Of a DNA stretch of 64,000 nucleotides, positions 41,733-50,637 are shown piece by piece. This stretch comes from an uncultured Prevotella sp. (GTDB lineage Bacteria; Bacteroidota; Bacteroidia; Bacteroidales; Bacteroidaceae): the NCBI GenBank assembly GCA_902800365.1, contig CADCEF010000007.1, forward strand, positions 1 to 64,000, given 5' to 3'. Made by a program: the position numbers and the translations under genes. The notes beneath the pieces were generated by a model, which was not told the origin of the DNA, did not search any database, and saw only the letters and a program-made list of their open reading frames with translations. How positions within the stretch are numbered: the first letter of the stretch is position 1; each line of letters begins with the position of its first letter.

Positions 41733-42409
41733 AGAAGTTCCAGCAGCTCATCATATTCTTACTTCTCACCATCTCACTTTCTCCCCTTCTCACCTCATGC
41801 ACTAAGGATGCTTATGAGAAGGGTGAGGGAAAATACTCTCTTATGCGTGGTGATTTTGCTGAGGCCATAGTTAATAGTAGTAAACAGGTAACAAGTATTA
41901 TTACCGACGATGGTGATGAGTTTGTTCTTGCTTCACCATACACCGCAAAATGGGTATCAAAAGCTGATACCACCTATCGTTGTATGTTATATTATAATAA
42001 GGTGGCTAATAAAGCTGAGATATTGTCGATGGGGCAGGTTCCTTGTACGAGTGTAACCCCGTTATCGCAGTTCGACCGACGCTTGGTTACCGACCCAGTT
42101 AAGTTCGAGAGCACCTGGATGAGTAAGACAGGGCGCTATCTTAACTTTAGCCTTATTTTGAAGGTGGGAACTACCGATGATTCAACAGCTGTTCATACTT
42201 TGGGTGTTGTTAGCGATACTCTGATAACGCATCCTGACAACAAGCGGATTCTTAATCTTATCCTTCATCATGATCAGGACAATGTGCCTGAGTATTATTC
42301 CGCTAAAGTTTACTTCAGCATTCCTACAAAAATAATTGATGCCGACTCTGTTCGAATCAGCATCAATTCGTACGACGGAGAGGTCGTTGTTAAGCATCGT
42401 ATCCGTTAA
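41729..42409 (+). CDS. NigD-like lipoprotein
   Basis: A 226-residue lipoprotein: lipobox SPLLTSC places the lipidated cysteine near residue 24. After a short acidic linker a beta domain begins (QVTSIITDDGDEFVLASPY), and a second domain ends SVRISINSYDGEVVVKHRI. The order of two beta domains and the DDGDEF segment resembles Bacteroidota NigD-like lipoproteins, an assignment from pattern only. It is the last gene of the rpmH-side operon and converges with the GH31 gene, overlapping it tail-to-tail by 4 bp with no terminator visible. Confidence 0.75.
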   Translation: MKKFQQLIIFLLLTISLSPLLTSCTKDAYEKGEGKYSLMRGDFAEAIVNSSKQVTSIITDDGDEFVLASPYTAKWVSKADTTYRCMLYYNKVANKAEILSMGQVPCTSVTPLSQFDRRLVTDPVKFESTWMSKTGRYLNFSLILKVGTTDDSTAVHTLGVVSDTLITHPDNKRILNLILHHDQDNVPEYYSAKVYFSIPTKIIDADSVRISINSYDGEVVVKHRIR

Positions 42410-44667
42410 TTAGCTTTGTATTCCTTATTCACAACTGTATTCCAGTCTATTTGGTCTGTGCGTTGGGCTAGTGGTGCGTGTGGTATCATGCTGCCATCCT
42501 TTACCAGTATTATGGCAGGAATCTTGCCTGCCTCGATAGTCTGATAGCCACCCTCGTAAACCTTACCATTCTGATAGTCAATCCATTTTCCCTTTGGCAG
42601 ATAAACGTTGCGGCTGTTGCCACTCTCCAGCAGAGGTGCAACCAGTATCTTCGAACCGAACATATATTCATCCTCTACAAACCACGCTCCCTGGTCGTGC
42701 GGGAACTCTACCAGCAATGCGCGTACCATTGGCAGACCCAGCTTCGAGCACTCTTTGGCCTGTTCCCAGATGTATGGCATTAGCTTATATTTCATCTCGG
42801 CACAGTCGCGGAAAGCATCAGTAAATGATTCTGAAATCAGCCATGGTTCTGTTGGAGGTGCTCCATGGGCTCGAGTATGACTACTAAGGAATCCGAATGG
42901 CAGCCAGCGGCGATAGATATCCTCAGGCGAAGCAGTTACGAATCCGCCCATATCGTGGCTCCAGAACGAGAAACCGCTCAGTCCGAAACTTAGTCCGCCT
43001 CGCAGGTCGCCCAGCATTCCGGTGTTTGTGGTGGCTGCATCGCCTCCCCAGTGCAGGGCATAGCGCTGACTGCCTGCCCATGCAGAGCGGGCCCAGATGA
43101 TTCCCTCGCCTGGATGGTTGCGCTCTACTACTTCCCATAAGGCCTTGTTGTAGCGGAGTGGATAGAGGTTGTGTTCGTACATTCCGCCCTTGCCGCTATA
43201 GTAGAAACCATTGTAAGGCGCAGCCTCACCAAAGTCGCATTTTATTGTCGACACACCTTGCTTCATCAGTCCCTCTATCTTCTGCTGATACCAGTCTATG
43301 GTCTCTGGGTTCGAGAAGTCGAGTATAGCATCCTCTACAGGCATGCCACCTGTGGAATTCTTGACGTGCAGCCCCTTGTCGATAATCTCATTGAAGAATC
43401 GGTTCTTCGGTGTAAAGTATGGCAACTGCCACAAGCAGGTGTGGAAACCGTCCTTAGCCAACTGTTTCAGCATCTTTACTGGATTCTCGAAGCGTTCTTT
43501 GGCAAACTGGTAGTCGCACTGCCAATCAGTACCAAACCAGCCTGTGTCAAAGTGTATAACGTCGGCAGGTATGCGGTTTATTCTCAGTTGGCGGGCTATC
43601 TCCAATCCTTCTTGTTGCGAGAAGTAGGTAATACGGCTCATCCATGTTCCAAAGCTCCATAGTGGGGGAAGGGGCGACTTTCCTGTAATCTCGGTGTACT
43701 CGAAAAGAATATCCTTAGGCTCTCCAAAGAATACAAAGAAGTCCATCTGTTCGTCGGCCATGAACAGACGGTCGGCTCCGATGTACGATGCTCCGAAGTC
43801 GCAGGTTACGGGTGCCGATGTGTGCATGAAGATACCATAGCCGCGATTCGAGAAGAAGAACGGCACGGGCTTATACTGTCCGTCGGTCTCTGGGCCTTGT
43901 GGGTCGGTCACACTTAAATGTACCTTCTGTCCCACCTTGTTTAGTGATGTAAACGATTCTCCGCAACCATATATACGCTCACCAGGAGCCAGTGTGAACA
44001 CCGGGTTTATGCTGCGTGAGTTGTCTGATCCTCGCTTGATAAACGAGAATGGCTGCAACTTCACCTGACTCGAGTCATTGTCGATAATGTGTCGTGTCTG
44101 AGTAAGCACCTTCCCTTTTGCATCCTTGATGACAATTCGCCAAGGATACTTCTTTATCTCTATGCTGCCGAAATCGGAACTGTAGCTGATGGCATCGCCG
44201 CTCTGTGCTGTACGCCACATCTGTCCATTACCTTTTGCCTTGAAACCATCACAGAACATCACGTCATCCTTATCCGTATTCTTAGGCTCCACTGGAGTGG
44301 TCAGCATACGTATGCGTGCTGTTCTTGGGGTGATGAACTCAATCTTTATCTTTAGGTTAGGGTCGTTGTCGTAGGCAGCATCCGGGAAGTCCAGCTGTTG
44401 CATCTTTACTGGCCAGTAGCCGTTCAGGTTGAAAGCCTGTCGTGGCGACATCCTGTAGCGTTTCCATTGTACTAGTCCCTCGCCTTTTGCAGCGTTGAAG
44501 CTAACCAACGAGTCGGCAAAGAAATAGGTGTTCGACAAGTCGTAGAAGTCTGTCGACATGTCTTTTTGCATACACTGCAGGTATTGTACCCCTGCGTTGG
44601 TCTGGATTTGTGCTGCAGCGAATCCCGTCCACAGTGCAGCACACATGATTGATATAATTCGTTTCAT
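42406..44667 (-). CDS. glycoside hydrolase family 31, alpha-xylosidase-like
   Basis: A secreted 753-residue enzyme (signal peptide 1-19, WTGFAAAQ) that removes alpha-linked xylose or glucose from the non-reducing end. A GH31 N-terminal beta domain (about 20-220) precedes the barrel. The nucleophile is the Asp of IKCDFGEAAP and the acid/base the Asp of WGGDAATTNTG; SAWAGSQRYALHWGGD is close to the alpha-xylosidase YicI pattern. Xyloglucan side-chain release is therefore the preferred guess. The ATG at 44665-44667 was chosen because it opens the signal peptide, 21 bp after a promoter box. It ends 4 bp inside the convergent lipoprotein gene. Confidence 0.9.
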   Translation of the reverse strand: MKRIISIMCAALWTGFAAAQIQTNAGVQYLQCMQKDMSTDFYDLSNTYFFADSLVSFNAAKGEGLVQWKRYRMSPRQAFNLNGYWPVKMQQLDFPDAAYDNDPNLKIKIEFITPRTARIRMLTTPVEPKNTDKDDVMFCDGFKAKGNGQMWRTAQSGDAISYSSDFGSIEIKKYPWRIVIKDAKGKVLTQTRHIIDNDSSQVKLQPFSFIKRGSDNSRSINPVFTLAPGERIYGCGESFTSLNKVGQKVHLSVTDPQGPETDGQYKPVPFFFSNRGYGIFMHTSAPVTCDFGASYIGADRLFMADEQMDFFVFFGEPKDILFEYTEITGKSPLPPLWSFGTWMSRITYFSQQEGLEIARQLRINRIPADVIHFDTGWFGTDWQCDYQFAKERFENPVKMLKQLAKDGFHTCLWQLPYFTPKNRFFNEIIDKGLHVKNSTGGMPVEDAILDFSNPETIDWYQQKIEGLMKQGVSTIKCDFGEAAPYNGFYYSGKGGMYEHNLYPLRYNKALWEVVERNHPGEGIIWARSAWAGSQRYALHWGGDAATTNTGMLGDLRGGLSFGLSGFSFWSHDMGGFVTASPEDIYRRWLPFGFLSSHTRAHGAPPTEPWLISESFTDAFRDCAEMKYKLMPYIWEQAKECSKLGLPMVRALLVEFPHDQGAWFVEDEYMFGSKILVAPLLESGNSRNVYLPKGKWIDYQNGKVYEGGYQTIEAGKIPAIILVKDGSMIPHAPLAQRTDQIDWNTVVNKEYKAN

Positions 44668-44688
44668 ATTGATTAGTATAATATCTGC

Positions 44689-44698
44689 TGCAAAAATA
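44689..44698 (-). promoter_or_regulatory. -7 promoter box for the GH31 gene
   Basis: The minus strand reads TATTTTTGCA, matching TAnnTTTG, 21 bp before the start. Confidence 0.6.
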
Positions 44699-44750
44699 CA
44701 CATAATCAACGAGATAACAAAATATTAATGTAAATTTATGGCATTATGAC

Positions 44751-44783
44751 TTGGTTGTTTCACAAGAATTATTTATCTTTGCA
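44751..44783 (+). promoter_or_regulatory. promoter of the cupin lipoprotein
   Basis: TTGG (44751-44754) and TATCTTTGCA (44774-44783) are separated by 19 bp, with a leader of roughly 35 nt before the ATG at 44825. Confidence 0.65.
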
Positions 44784-44824
44784 GCCATAACCTAATGAAA
44801 TAGAAACTTAAAAACAATCTGACA

Positions 44825-45295
44825 ATGAAAAAGATTTTGAATTTTGTGTTGGCCGCTACTATGGTTTGTGGCGCAGCAGTATCATTAACCTCTTGCAATC
44901 AGGCTCAAGCACAGAAAGACAACCCCGCACAGCAAGTCGTGTCAACCGAACTTATACGCACCAGCCAGAGTTGGGATGGCGTTGAGTTGCCCGACTATCT
45001 TCAGGGTCGCCCTGAGCTTGTAGCAGTGAAGTATGTATTCCCCGCTGGTCAGAAGTTGGGCTGGCATCATCATCCCGTTATGAACTACGGTATTCTGGTG
45101 CAGGGCGAGCTCACCATCATCGGACAGGACGGCAAGGAGAAAGTTGTGCATGAGGGTGAGGCCGTTGTTGAGATGGTGAACACTATCCATCACGGCGAGA
45201 ATAGAGGCACCAAGCCTGTTATTCTCTACATGTTCTACCTCTCACAGGATGGTATGCAGCTGGCTGTTCAGCACCCGGAGATACCATTGGAGTAG
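44825..45295 (+). CDS. cupin-domain lipoprotein
   Basis: A 156-residue protein with a lipoprotein signal (VSLTSC, cysteine near residue 24) and a single cupin barrel (about 60-140). The metal ligands are recognisable: GWHHHPVMNYGILVQGELTI supplies two or more histidines and a glutamate, and NTIHHGENRGTKPV supplies the last histidine. Such small exported cupins bind a metal and perhaps a sugar or small ligand. The true substrate is unknown. It stands alone between GH31 and GH9 genes with its own promoter and terminator. Confidence 0.85.
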   Translation: MKKILNFVLAATMVCGAAVSLTSCNQAQAQKDNPAQQVVSTELIRTSQSWDGVELPDYLQGRPELVAVKYVFPAGQKLGWHHHPVMNYGILVQGELTIIGQDGKEKVVHEGEAVVEMVNTIHHGENRGTKPVILYMFYLSQDGMQLAVQHPEIPLE

Positions 45296-45324
45296 TTATA
45301 GAACATTTACCCCCAAACAATAAT

Positions 45325-45360
45325 AAAGCCTCGCGTCATCATGACGAGAGGCTTTATTTT
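45325..45360. terminator. bidirectional terminator between cupin and GH9 genes
   Basis: AAAGCCTC (45325-45332) pairs with GAGGCTTT (45348-45355), with an inner GTCAT/ATGAC stem and T-runs on both sides. The arms share AAGCCTCGC with the hairpin at 52804. Confidence 0.85.
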
Positions 45361-45374
45361 ATGTTCGTTGTTTC

Positions 45375-47732
45375 TTATCTAATGGCGTATAGGTAAGCCA
45401 ATAGGGCCATCTTTCCACGCATAGTCTCGCGGGGAGTGAACTCACCGTTAACCCAGAAGTAGCGCTGGTTGAAGTATGACTCCTGACGTGGCCAGCCGCC
45501 ATCAGTCCACGATGGATACATCTGGTTGAGCAGAATGCGGGCATCGCCGCCATTATGACCGGGCGACCATGTCTCAGTGCCGTTGAACGGAGTCTGACCA
45601 GGGTGACTCTCGGGGGTGCCGTCGTTGCGACCTGTGGTGTACACATCGGTGATGTGACGCTCTCCAAGACCAGTCATCTCTACAATGTTACCGGGGTTGC
45701 GCCCCATGGCCCAACCTGCTTCTGTATACATGATGTGCTCAAGTTGCTGTCGGCGGGCCTTGTCGCCGATGTAGTGAGCCAGCATTACCAACTGCAGGTT
45801 CTGCGATGTCTGCCAGCGACTGTCGTTGGCGGCGCGACGCGATGGGCGGTTGGCTACATGACCGTAATTATATGCCTCGGCTTGAGCGTTTACACAAGCC
45901 TTGAGATTCTGATAGAGCTCGCCATAGTGGCGTGGATGTGGACAGGTGAGGTAAGCAGCGGCTGCCCAGTACTGACAGAATGGAACATCACTCTTGTCGA
46001 ACTGGTTTGTAACACCGATGCCGAAGAAGCCCTGACGGCCCTTACTGAAGAGCATGGACTTAGGACTCTTGATCATACTCTCTTCGGCGAAAATCTTCTC
46101 CCATGCTTCGTCGCCAGTTAGGTTATAAAGGAAAGATGCTGCCAGCTGGCGGAAGTCTCGACCACGCATCTGCATCGATCCTACATCCTGCAGGTCGTCG
46201 AGCTGCTGGTTCTCTTGCTTAGAGGCAAAGCGGAAGGCCTTGATAGCCTCGTCGGTATAGTACTGGCGCAGTGTGTCGTTACCATTCAGGCGGAAAGCCT
46301 CGGCGATAACTGCACAATTGGCTGCATTAGCCCATGCGGCCATGGTGGTGCAGCCAGCCTGGAACATAACACTCCAGTCGTTGCAAGGATTGGTAACACC
46401 CTGTGAGTAGGCCTCGCCATCGCGGATAGATAGGAAGAAGTCAACCTCATTGCGGGCCTCATCGATAAGGTCGGGGATACCGTTGCCGCTCTCGCGGATA
46501 CCTAGACCGTCGTCGTTGAGCTTACCGCTGGTAAGGATGTAAGGCAGAAGCATATCGTAGATGTTGCTGACGTGAGCCAGGTGACGGTCCCAGTCGAAGG
46601 CATCTGAGTGTCCACCCTTAACCTCGGTGTTTACAGGGTTGCCAGGCAGGCGATGCTGCCAGAAGATAGACTTTTTGAGAGGCTTGAAGTGAGGTTCATC
46701 CCAAACGTCGGTGCGCAGTTCGCGCCAGCCCTTGCTCCAAGGATGGAAGTCGGTCTTATATACTGTGAATCCCTTTGGATCGGTCTCAGGGATGAACTGA
46801 GGCTGACGTGGTATCGGGTTTACATGGGCAGGGTCGATAGGCTCGCCAAGACGCATGTAGTAATATCCACGAACAGAGTAGCGATATGGTTCGTAATAGA
46901 TGTCGTTTCTGATTTCGAAGTCCATGCTACAGCCAACATCCTCTACTACCAGACGATAGCAGCCTGATTTGGCCGACTTGAAGTCGATGTTCCATACATC
47001 GGTACCGATAAGAGCCTTGCCACCAGCCTCGTTCTTAGATGCTGAGGCGGGTTTCCAGAACTTGACGGTTCCAGCCTTCTGCTTGCTCTTGGTATTGACA
47101 TTGTAAAGCCATATGGTTTTGCCTTCCCAGGCCTTATAGTCACGCTGTCCGCCATCGCCGAGCCACTGGTAGAGGTCGGCAGCATGCAGATTCTCCTTTT
47201 GGGCGTAACCGATTATATTTACGTGTACAGCCTCAGACTGAGTGTTCCAGATGTCGAAACGCACAGAGGCTTGTGATTTATCGGAACCCACACCTGTTGG
47301 GATAGTCACGGTATAGGTGCGTCCCTGGCGCAGAGACTTTGGAAGCTGGAGAAAAATCCAGTGGTCAAGCTCGCTGGTAAGTGTGTTGTCGGTATTCATC
47401 GGTTTCGACTTTCGCCATACTGCCAGAGGCTGGGCTGCGGCAAAGGTCTTGTCGTCTTTAGAACTGATGAGCCAGCCGGCAGCCTTCTGTATCTCAGCAA
47501 CCTTAAGTCGCTCTCCGAATACAAGCAGAGTGTCGTCGCCTTCAGAGAAAGAGTGCCCAAGATAGGCACTTGGGCCTGTGCCGTTGTCACGATAGTGTAC
47601 TTCGCCATCGCGGAAGTGAACCATAAGATAGTCTTTGTCGATAACTTTAACTCCTAAGAGTTTTGTTGCCAAGCAGTTGGCGGGCAGTGCAAGCATTACG
47701 GCTGTAAGCGCTGCAAAGAAACTTCTTTTCAT
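45375..47732 (-). CDS. glycoside hydrolase family 9 enzyme with N-terminal Ig-like domain
   Basis: A secreted 785-residue enzyme (signal peptide 1-22) of the endoglucanase family GH9. An N-terminal beta region (about 25-270) includes the CelD_N-type Ig-like domain (VHVNIIGYAQKENLHAADLY). The (alpha/alpha)6 catalytic domain (about 280-785) follows with GGHSDAFDWDRHL, where most relatives have DAGDY-type sequence, and FWVNGEFTPRETMRGKMALLAYL at the C-terminus, where the catalytic Glu is expected. The altered first motif suggests specificity different from plain cellulose (mixed-linkage or xyloglucan is possible). It is monocistronic with a terminator on its 3' side. Confidence 0.85.
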   Translation of the reverse strand: MKRSFFAALTAVMLALPANCLATKLLGVKVIDKDYLMVHFRDGEVHYRDNGTGPSAYLGHSFSEGDDTLLVFGERLKVAEIQKAAGWLISSKDDKTFAAAQPLAVWRKSKPMNTDNTLTSELDHWIFLQLPKSLRQGRTYTVTIPTGVGSDKSQASVRFDIWNTQSEAVHVNIIGYAQKENLHAADLYQWLGDGGQRDYKAWEGKTIWLYNVNTKSKQKAGTVKFWKPASASKNEAGGKALIGTDVWNIDFKSAKSGCYRLVVEDVGCSMDFEIRNDIYYEPYRYSVRGYYYMRLGEPIDPAHVNPIPRQPQFIPETDPKGFTVYKTDFHPWSKGWRELRTDVWDEPHFKPLKKSIFWQHRLPGNPVNTEVKGGHSDAFDWDRHLAHVSNIYDMLLPYILTSGKLNDDGLGIRESGNGIPDLIDEARNEVDFFLSIRDGEAYSQGVTNPCNDWSVMFQAGCTTMAAWANAANCAVIAEAFRLNGNDTLRQYYTDEAIKAFRFASKQENQQLDDLQDVGSMQMRGRDFRQLAASFLYNLTGDEAWEKIFAEESMIKSPKSMLFSKGRQGFFGIGVTNQFDKSDVPFCQYWAAAAYLTCPHPRHYGELYQNLKACVNAQAEAYNYGHVANRPSRRAANDSRWQTSQNLQLVMLAHYIGDKARRQQLEHIMYTEAGWAMGRNPGNIVEMTGLGERHITDVYTTGRNDGTPESHPGQTPFNGTETWSPGHNGGDARILLNQMYPSWTDGGWPRQESYFNQRYFWVNGEFTPRETMRGKMALLAYLYAIR

Positions 47733-47779
47733 TGTTATTGTTTTATTGGTTGGTAATACAGTTTAGTTTGTTAGTACCG

Positions 47780-48808
47780 TCAGCCCAGAATTTGTTCCAG
47801 TTCATCGAGCTCTTCACTGGTTGTAGCCCAGCTGGTTACGAAACGGCAGATGGTGTGATACTTATCGGTCTGTCCGAAGTGTGTGAACCGCATCTTCTGG
47901 CTTAGCTTGTCTACTTGCTCATTATCAATAATGACAAACTGCTGGTTGGTGGGTGAATCTACATAGAACTCAAATCCCTTACGAATAAATATCTGCTTCA
48001 TGCGCATGGCCATCTTGATAGCGTGCTCTGAGAGCTTGAAGTAGAGATCATCGGTGAACAGTGCATCAAATTGCAGTCCGATAAGAGCACCCTTGGCTAT
48101 TACTGCACCATGCTGCTTCTGGATAGAGAAGAAGTGCTTGTGAGCGTTCTGGTGGGTAAACACTACAGCTTCGCCGCAAAGAGCGCCAATCTTGGTACCA
48201 CCGATATAGAATACGTCGCAATGGCGTGCCAGATAAGGCAGGCTGATGTCGTTGCCCTCAGCCTTTAGTCCGTACCCCAAACGTGCACCATCTATATAAA
48301 GAGGAATCTCGTAGTTCTGGCATACTTGATAGATGTCATCAAGCTCCTTGGCGGTATAGAGTGTGCCGAACTCGGTGGGGAAGGTAATGTAAACCAATCC
48401 CGGATGTACGGCGTGATCTTTATTGCCATCGTGCATATAGTCGTCGAGATACTTGTCGAGAGTCTTAGCCTCCATCTTTCCGTTGTTGTCGGCGATGGTG
48501 ATGATTTTATGCTCAGTAAACTCCACAGCACCGGCCTCGTGTACATTAATGTGTCCGCTGCCAACACAGATTACACCCTCGTACTGATACAGCATAGAGT
48601 CGATGGTGGTGGCGTTAGTCTGCGTGCCGCCGGTTAGGAAAAAGATTTGTGCATCGGGTAGTCCGCAGGCTACTCTGATGCGTTCCTTGGCTCGTTCACT
48701 GAACTCGTCGAAACCGTAAGGTGTTGGTTTGGCGTCGTTATATTTAATCAGGTTCTCCAATACCTTTGGATGAGCCCCGTTGTTGTAATCGCATTCAAAT
48801 GATATCAT
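47780..48808 (-). CDS. ltaE: low-specificity L-threonine aldolase (PLP-dependent)
   Basis: Cleaves L-threonine or L-allo-threonine to glycine and acetaldehyde. The 342-residue fold-type I PLP enzyme shows FLTGGTQTNATTIDSML (PLP phosphate binding), HINVHEAGAVEFTEH, DGARLGYGLKAEG (Asp for the pyridine nitrogen) and YIGGTKIGALCGEAVV with the Schiff-base lysine. It ends 48 bp upstream of the GH9 start on the same strand. Its own promoter box lies at 48830-48839. Other beta-eliminating lyases share this fold, so the exact substrate is inferred. Confidence 0.9.
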   Translation of the reverse strand: MISFECDYNNGAHPKVLENLIKYNDAKPTPYGFDEFSERAKERIRVACGLPDAQIFFLTGGTQTNATTIDSMLYQYEGVICVGSGHINVHEAGAVEFTEHKIITIADNNGKMEAKTLDKYLDDYMHDGNKDHAVHPGLVYITFPTEFGTLYTAKELDDIYQVCQNYEIPLYIDGARLGYGLKAEGNDISLPYLARHCDVFYIGGTKIGALCGEAVVFTHQNAHKHFFSIQKQHGAVIAKGALIGLQFDALFTDDLYFKLSEHAIKMAMRMKQIFIRKGFEFYVDSPTNQQFVIIDNEQVDKLSQKMRFTHFGQTDKYHTICRFVTSWATTSEELDELEQILG

Positions 48809-48829
48809 ATGCTTATTAGTTATTTTGTG

Positions 48830-48839
48830 TGCAAATTTA
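48830..48839 (-). promoter_or_regulatory. -7 promoter box for ltaE
   Basis: The minus strand reads TAAATTTGCA, a match to TAnnTTTG, 21 bp before the start. Confidence 0.6.
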
Positions 48840-48858
48840 CATAAAGTTTTGCGATTTA

Positions 48859-48892
48859 TTTGCTTTCTTCGTATGAAATTAGTATTTTTGCA
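48859..48892 (+). promoter_or_regulatory. promoter of the double-domain esterase
   Basis: TTTG (48859-48862) and TATTTTTGCA (48883-48892) are separated by 20 bp. The leader to the ATG at 48950 is about 50 nt and AT-rich. Confidence 0.75.
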
Positions 48893-48949
48893 CGCAAATT
48901 AATCAATAAAGTATGTATTTATTTAAATGGCAATATTAAAAATTGAACT

Positions 48950-50395
48950 ATGAACAGAAAACTATTCATTACAGGACTGATGATGCTTGCTATGACAATG
49001 CAGGCACAAACAGCAAGAAAGTTTACGCTGAACCTCACCGACGACGGCAAGGCTCAGATGGTTTGTTTCCTGCCAGAGAATCCCTCGGGCAGAGCAATTG
49101 TTGGTGTGCCAGGAGGCGGCTATTCGATGCTTTCGAATACGCACGAAGGTTATCTGGCTTCCGATTGGCTGAATAAGCAAGGCATTGCCTATTTTGTAGT
49201 GAACTACCGATTGCCTAATGGCAATCGTACGATTCCCATCGGCGATGTAGAGCAGGGATTCCGTATCGTTCGCGATTCTGCAAAGGTGTGGAATATCAAT
49301 CCTAACGATGTTGGTATTATGGGTTTCTCTGCAGGCGGACATCTGTCATCGGTTATCTCAACACTCTCACCATATGAGGTGCGCCCAAACTTCTCGATAC
49401 TTTTCTATCCAGTAATATCTATGGACGAGCGTGTATCGCACAAGTGGTCGTGCATAAACTTCCTGGGCGAGGAGGGACATAAGGACTCCAAGCTGGTGTG
49501 GCAGTATTCTACACAGAACGCTGTGCGCAGCCACCTTACACCTCCAGCCTGTATCATCAGTGCCAGCGATGATAGACTGGTGCCGGTTGTAACCAATGGA
49601 GTGCAGTATTACTCTGCTATGCGTAATGCCGGCAATGAGTGCAGTTTGTTCATCTACCCCTCAGGCGACCATGGTTTCGGCTTCGGCCCTTGGTTCAAGT
49701 ATCACGACCAGATGCTTAACGATCTTGGCAGCTGGCTAAAGTCGATACCAAGTCCCAAGCAGGATGCCGTTCGTGTGGCTTGTATCGGTAATAGCATCAC
49801 CGATGGCCATGGCATCGATATGCGTACCAAGTACGGCTATCCCGCACAGTTGCAGGGTATTCTGGGTGACGGTTATTATGTGAAGAACTTCGGTGTTAGT
49901 GCACGTACCATGCTTAATAAGGGCGACTTCCCATATATGAACGAGATGGCTTGGCGCGATGCGCTGGCATTTAAGCCTGATGTAGTAATCATCAAGTTGG
50001 GAACAAACGATTCTAAGCCAGAGAACTGGCAGTATGGTGCAGAGTTCAAGAAAGACCTGCAGCAGATGATTACAACCCTACGCCCAGACCTGGCACAGCC
50101 GGTAAGTAAGAAGAAGGGCAAGAAGGCAAAGTTGGCTCTGCCTGTTGGTCCAAAGATTTATCTTTGCACACCTATTCCTGCCTTCAAGTCGACCTGGAAT
50201 ATCAATGACAAGGTCATTACCAATGAGATTATCCCCATACAGTTGGAAGTTGCAAAACAGTATGGCCTACAGGTAATCGACCTGCACACCCTCTTTGCAA
50301 ACGATGGTGATAAGATGCTGGACGATGGCATTCATCCCGATGGCAAGGGCGCCAAGAAAATGGCCGAGATTATAGCAGAAGCTATCAAGAAATAG
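48950..50395 (+). CDS. secreted esterase: alpha/beta-hydrolase fused to an SGNH/GDSL hydrolase
   Basis: A 481-residue exported protein (signal peptide 1-19, MQAQ) with two complete hydrolase domains. The first (about 22-270) is an alpha/beta hydrolase: oxyanion motif GVPGGGYSML, nucleophile GFSAGGHLSS and DHGFGF with the catalytic His. The second (about 280-481) is an SGNH hydrolase: ACIGNSITDGHG with the Ser, GTNDSKPENW with the Asn, and DGIHPDGKG with the Asp-His pair. Both are of types that deacetylate hemicellulose in Bacteroidota, and it sits near GH31 and GH9 genes. Acetylated xylan, mannan or xyloglucan is a fair guess. A KKKGKKAK basic insertion near residue 390 is odd. Confidence 0.88.
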   Translation: MNRKLFITGLMMLAMTMQAQTARKFTLNLTDDGKAQMVCFLPENPSGRAIVGVPGGGYSMLSNTHEGYLASDWLNKQGIAYFVVNYRLPNGNRTIPIGDVEQGFRIVRDSAKVWNINPNDVGIMGFSAGGHLSSVISTLSPYEVRPNFSILFYPVISMDERVSHKWSCINFLGEEGHKDSKLVWQYSTQNAVRSHLTPPACIISASDDRLVPVVTNGVQYYSAMRNAGNECSLFIYPSGDHGFGFGPWFKYHDQMLNDLGSWLKSIPSPKQDAVRVACIGNSITDGHGIDMRTKYGYPAQLQGILGDGYYVKNFGVSARTMLNKGDFPYMNEMAWRDALAFKPDVVIIKLGTNDSKPENWQYGAEFKKDLQQMITTLRPDLAQPVSKKKGKKAKLALPVGPKIYLCTPIPAFKSTWNINDKVITNEIIPIQLEVAKQYGLQVIDLHTLFANDGDKMLDDGIHPDGKGAKKMAEIIAEAIKK

Positions 50396-50425
50396 TATAT
50401 TACTGATAGTTTATGATGGACATAC

Positions 50426-50463
50426 GGTCACATGGTCACAACTGTGACCATGTGACCTTTTTA
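50426..50463 (+). terminator. terminator of the esterase gene, built from tandem octamers
   Basis: The 15-base arm at 50426-50440 (GGTCACATGGTCACA) is exactly complementary to 50443-50457 and is followed by TTTTT. Each arm is itself a tandem of the octamer GGTCACAT, so it belongs to the same class as the octamer repeats in the other long spacers. Confidence 0.85.
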
Positions 50464-50637
50464 CTTCGACGAAATGGTATTGTCTCTATAAGTGGTTGAA
50501 ATGCAGAGCGTTATGTTTGTGTAAATGCCTGCTTTTAGTCTCATGTGACCGATACTAATGCAAAAACGGAACACATAGTAAGCCTAACAGGGCAAAAGCT
50601 AAGGGAAATAGGGTCAGAACAGTAAGGTTGTCATCGT

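Noticed and set aside
43171-43662. 163-codon open frame antisense to the GH31 gene
   Set aside because: Falls inside the GH31 barrel region, with no start signals or recognisable domain.
45555-46121. 188-codon open frame antisense to the GH9 gene
   Set aside because: Shadow of the GH9 catalytic domain; no supporting promoter or homology pattern.
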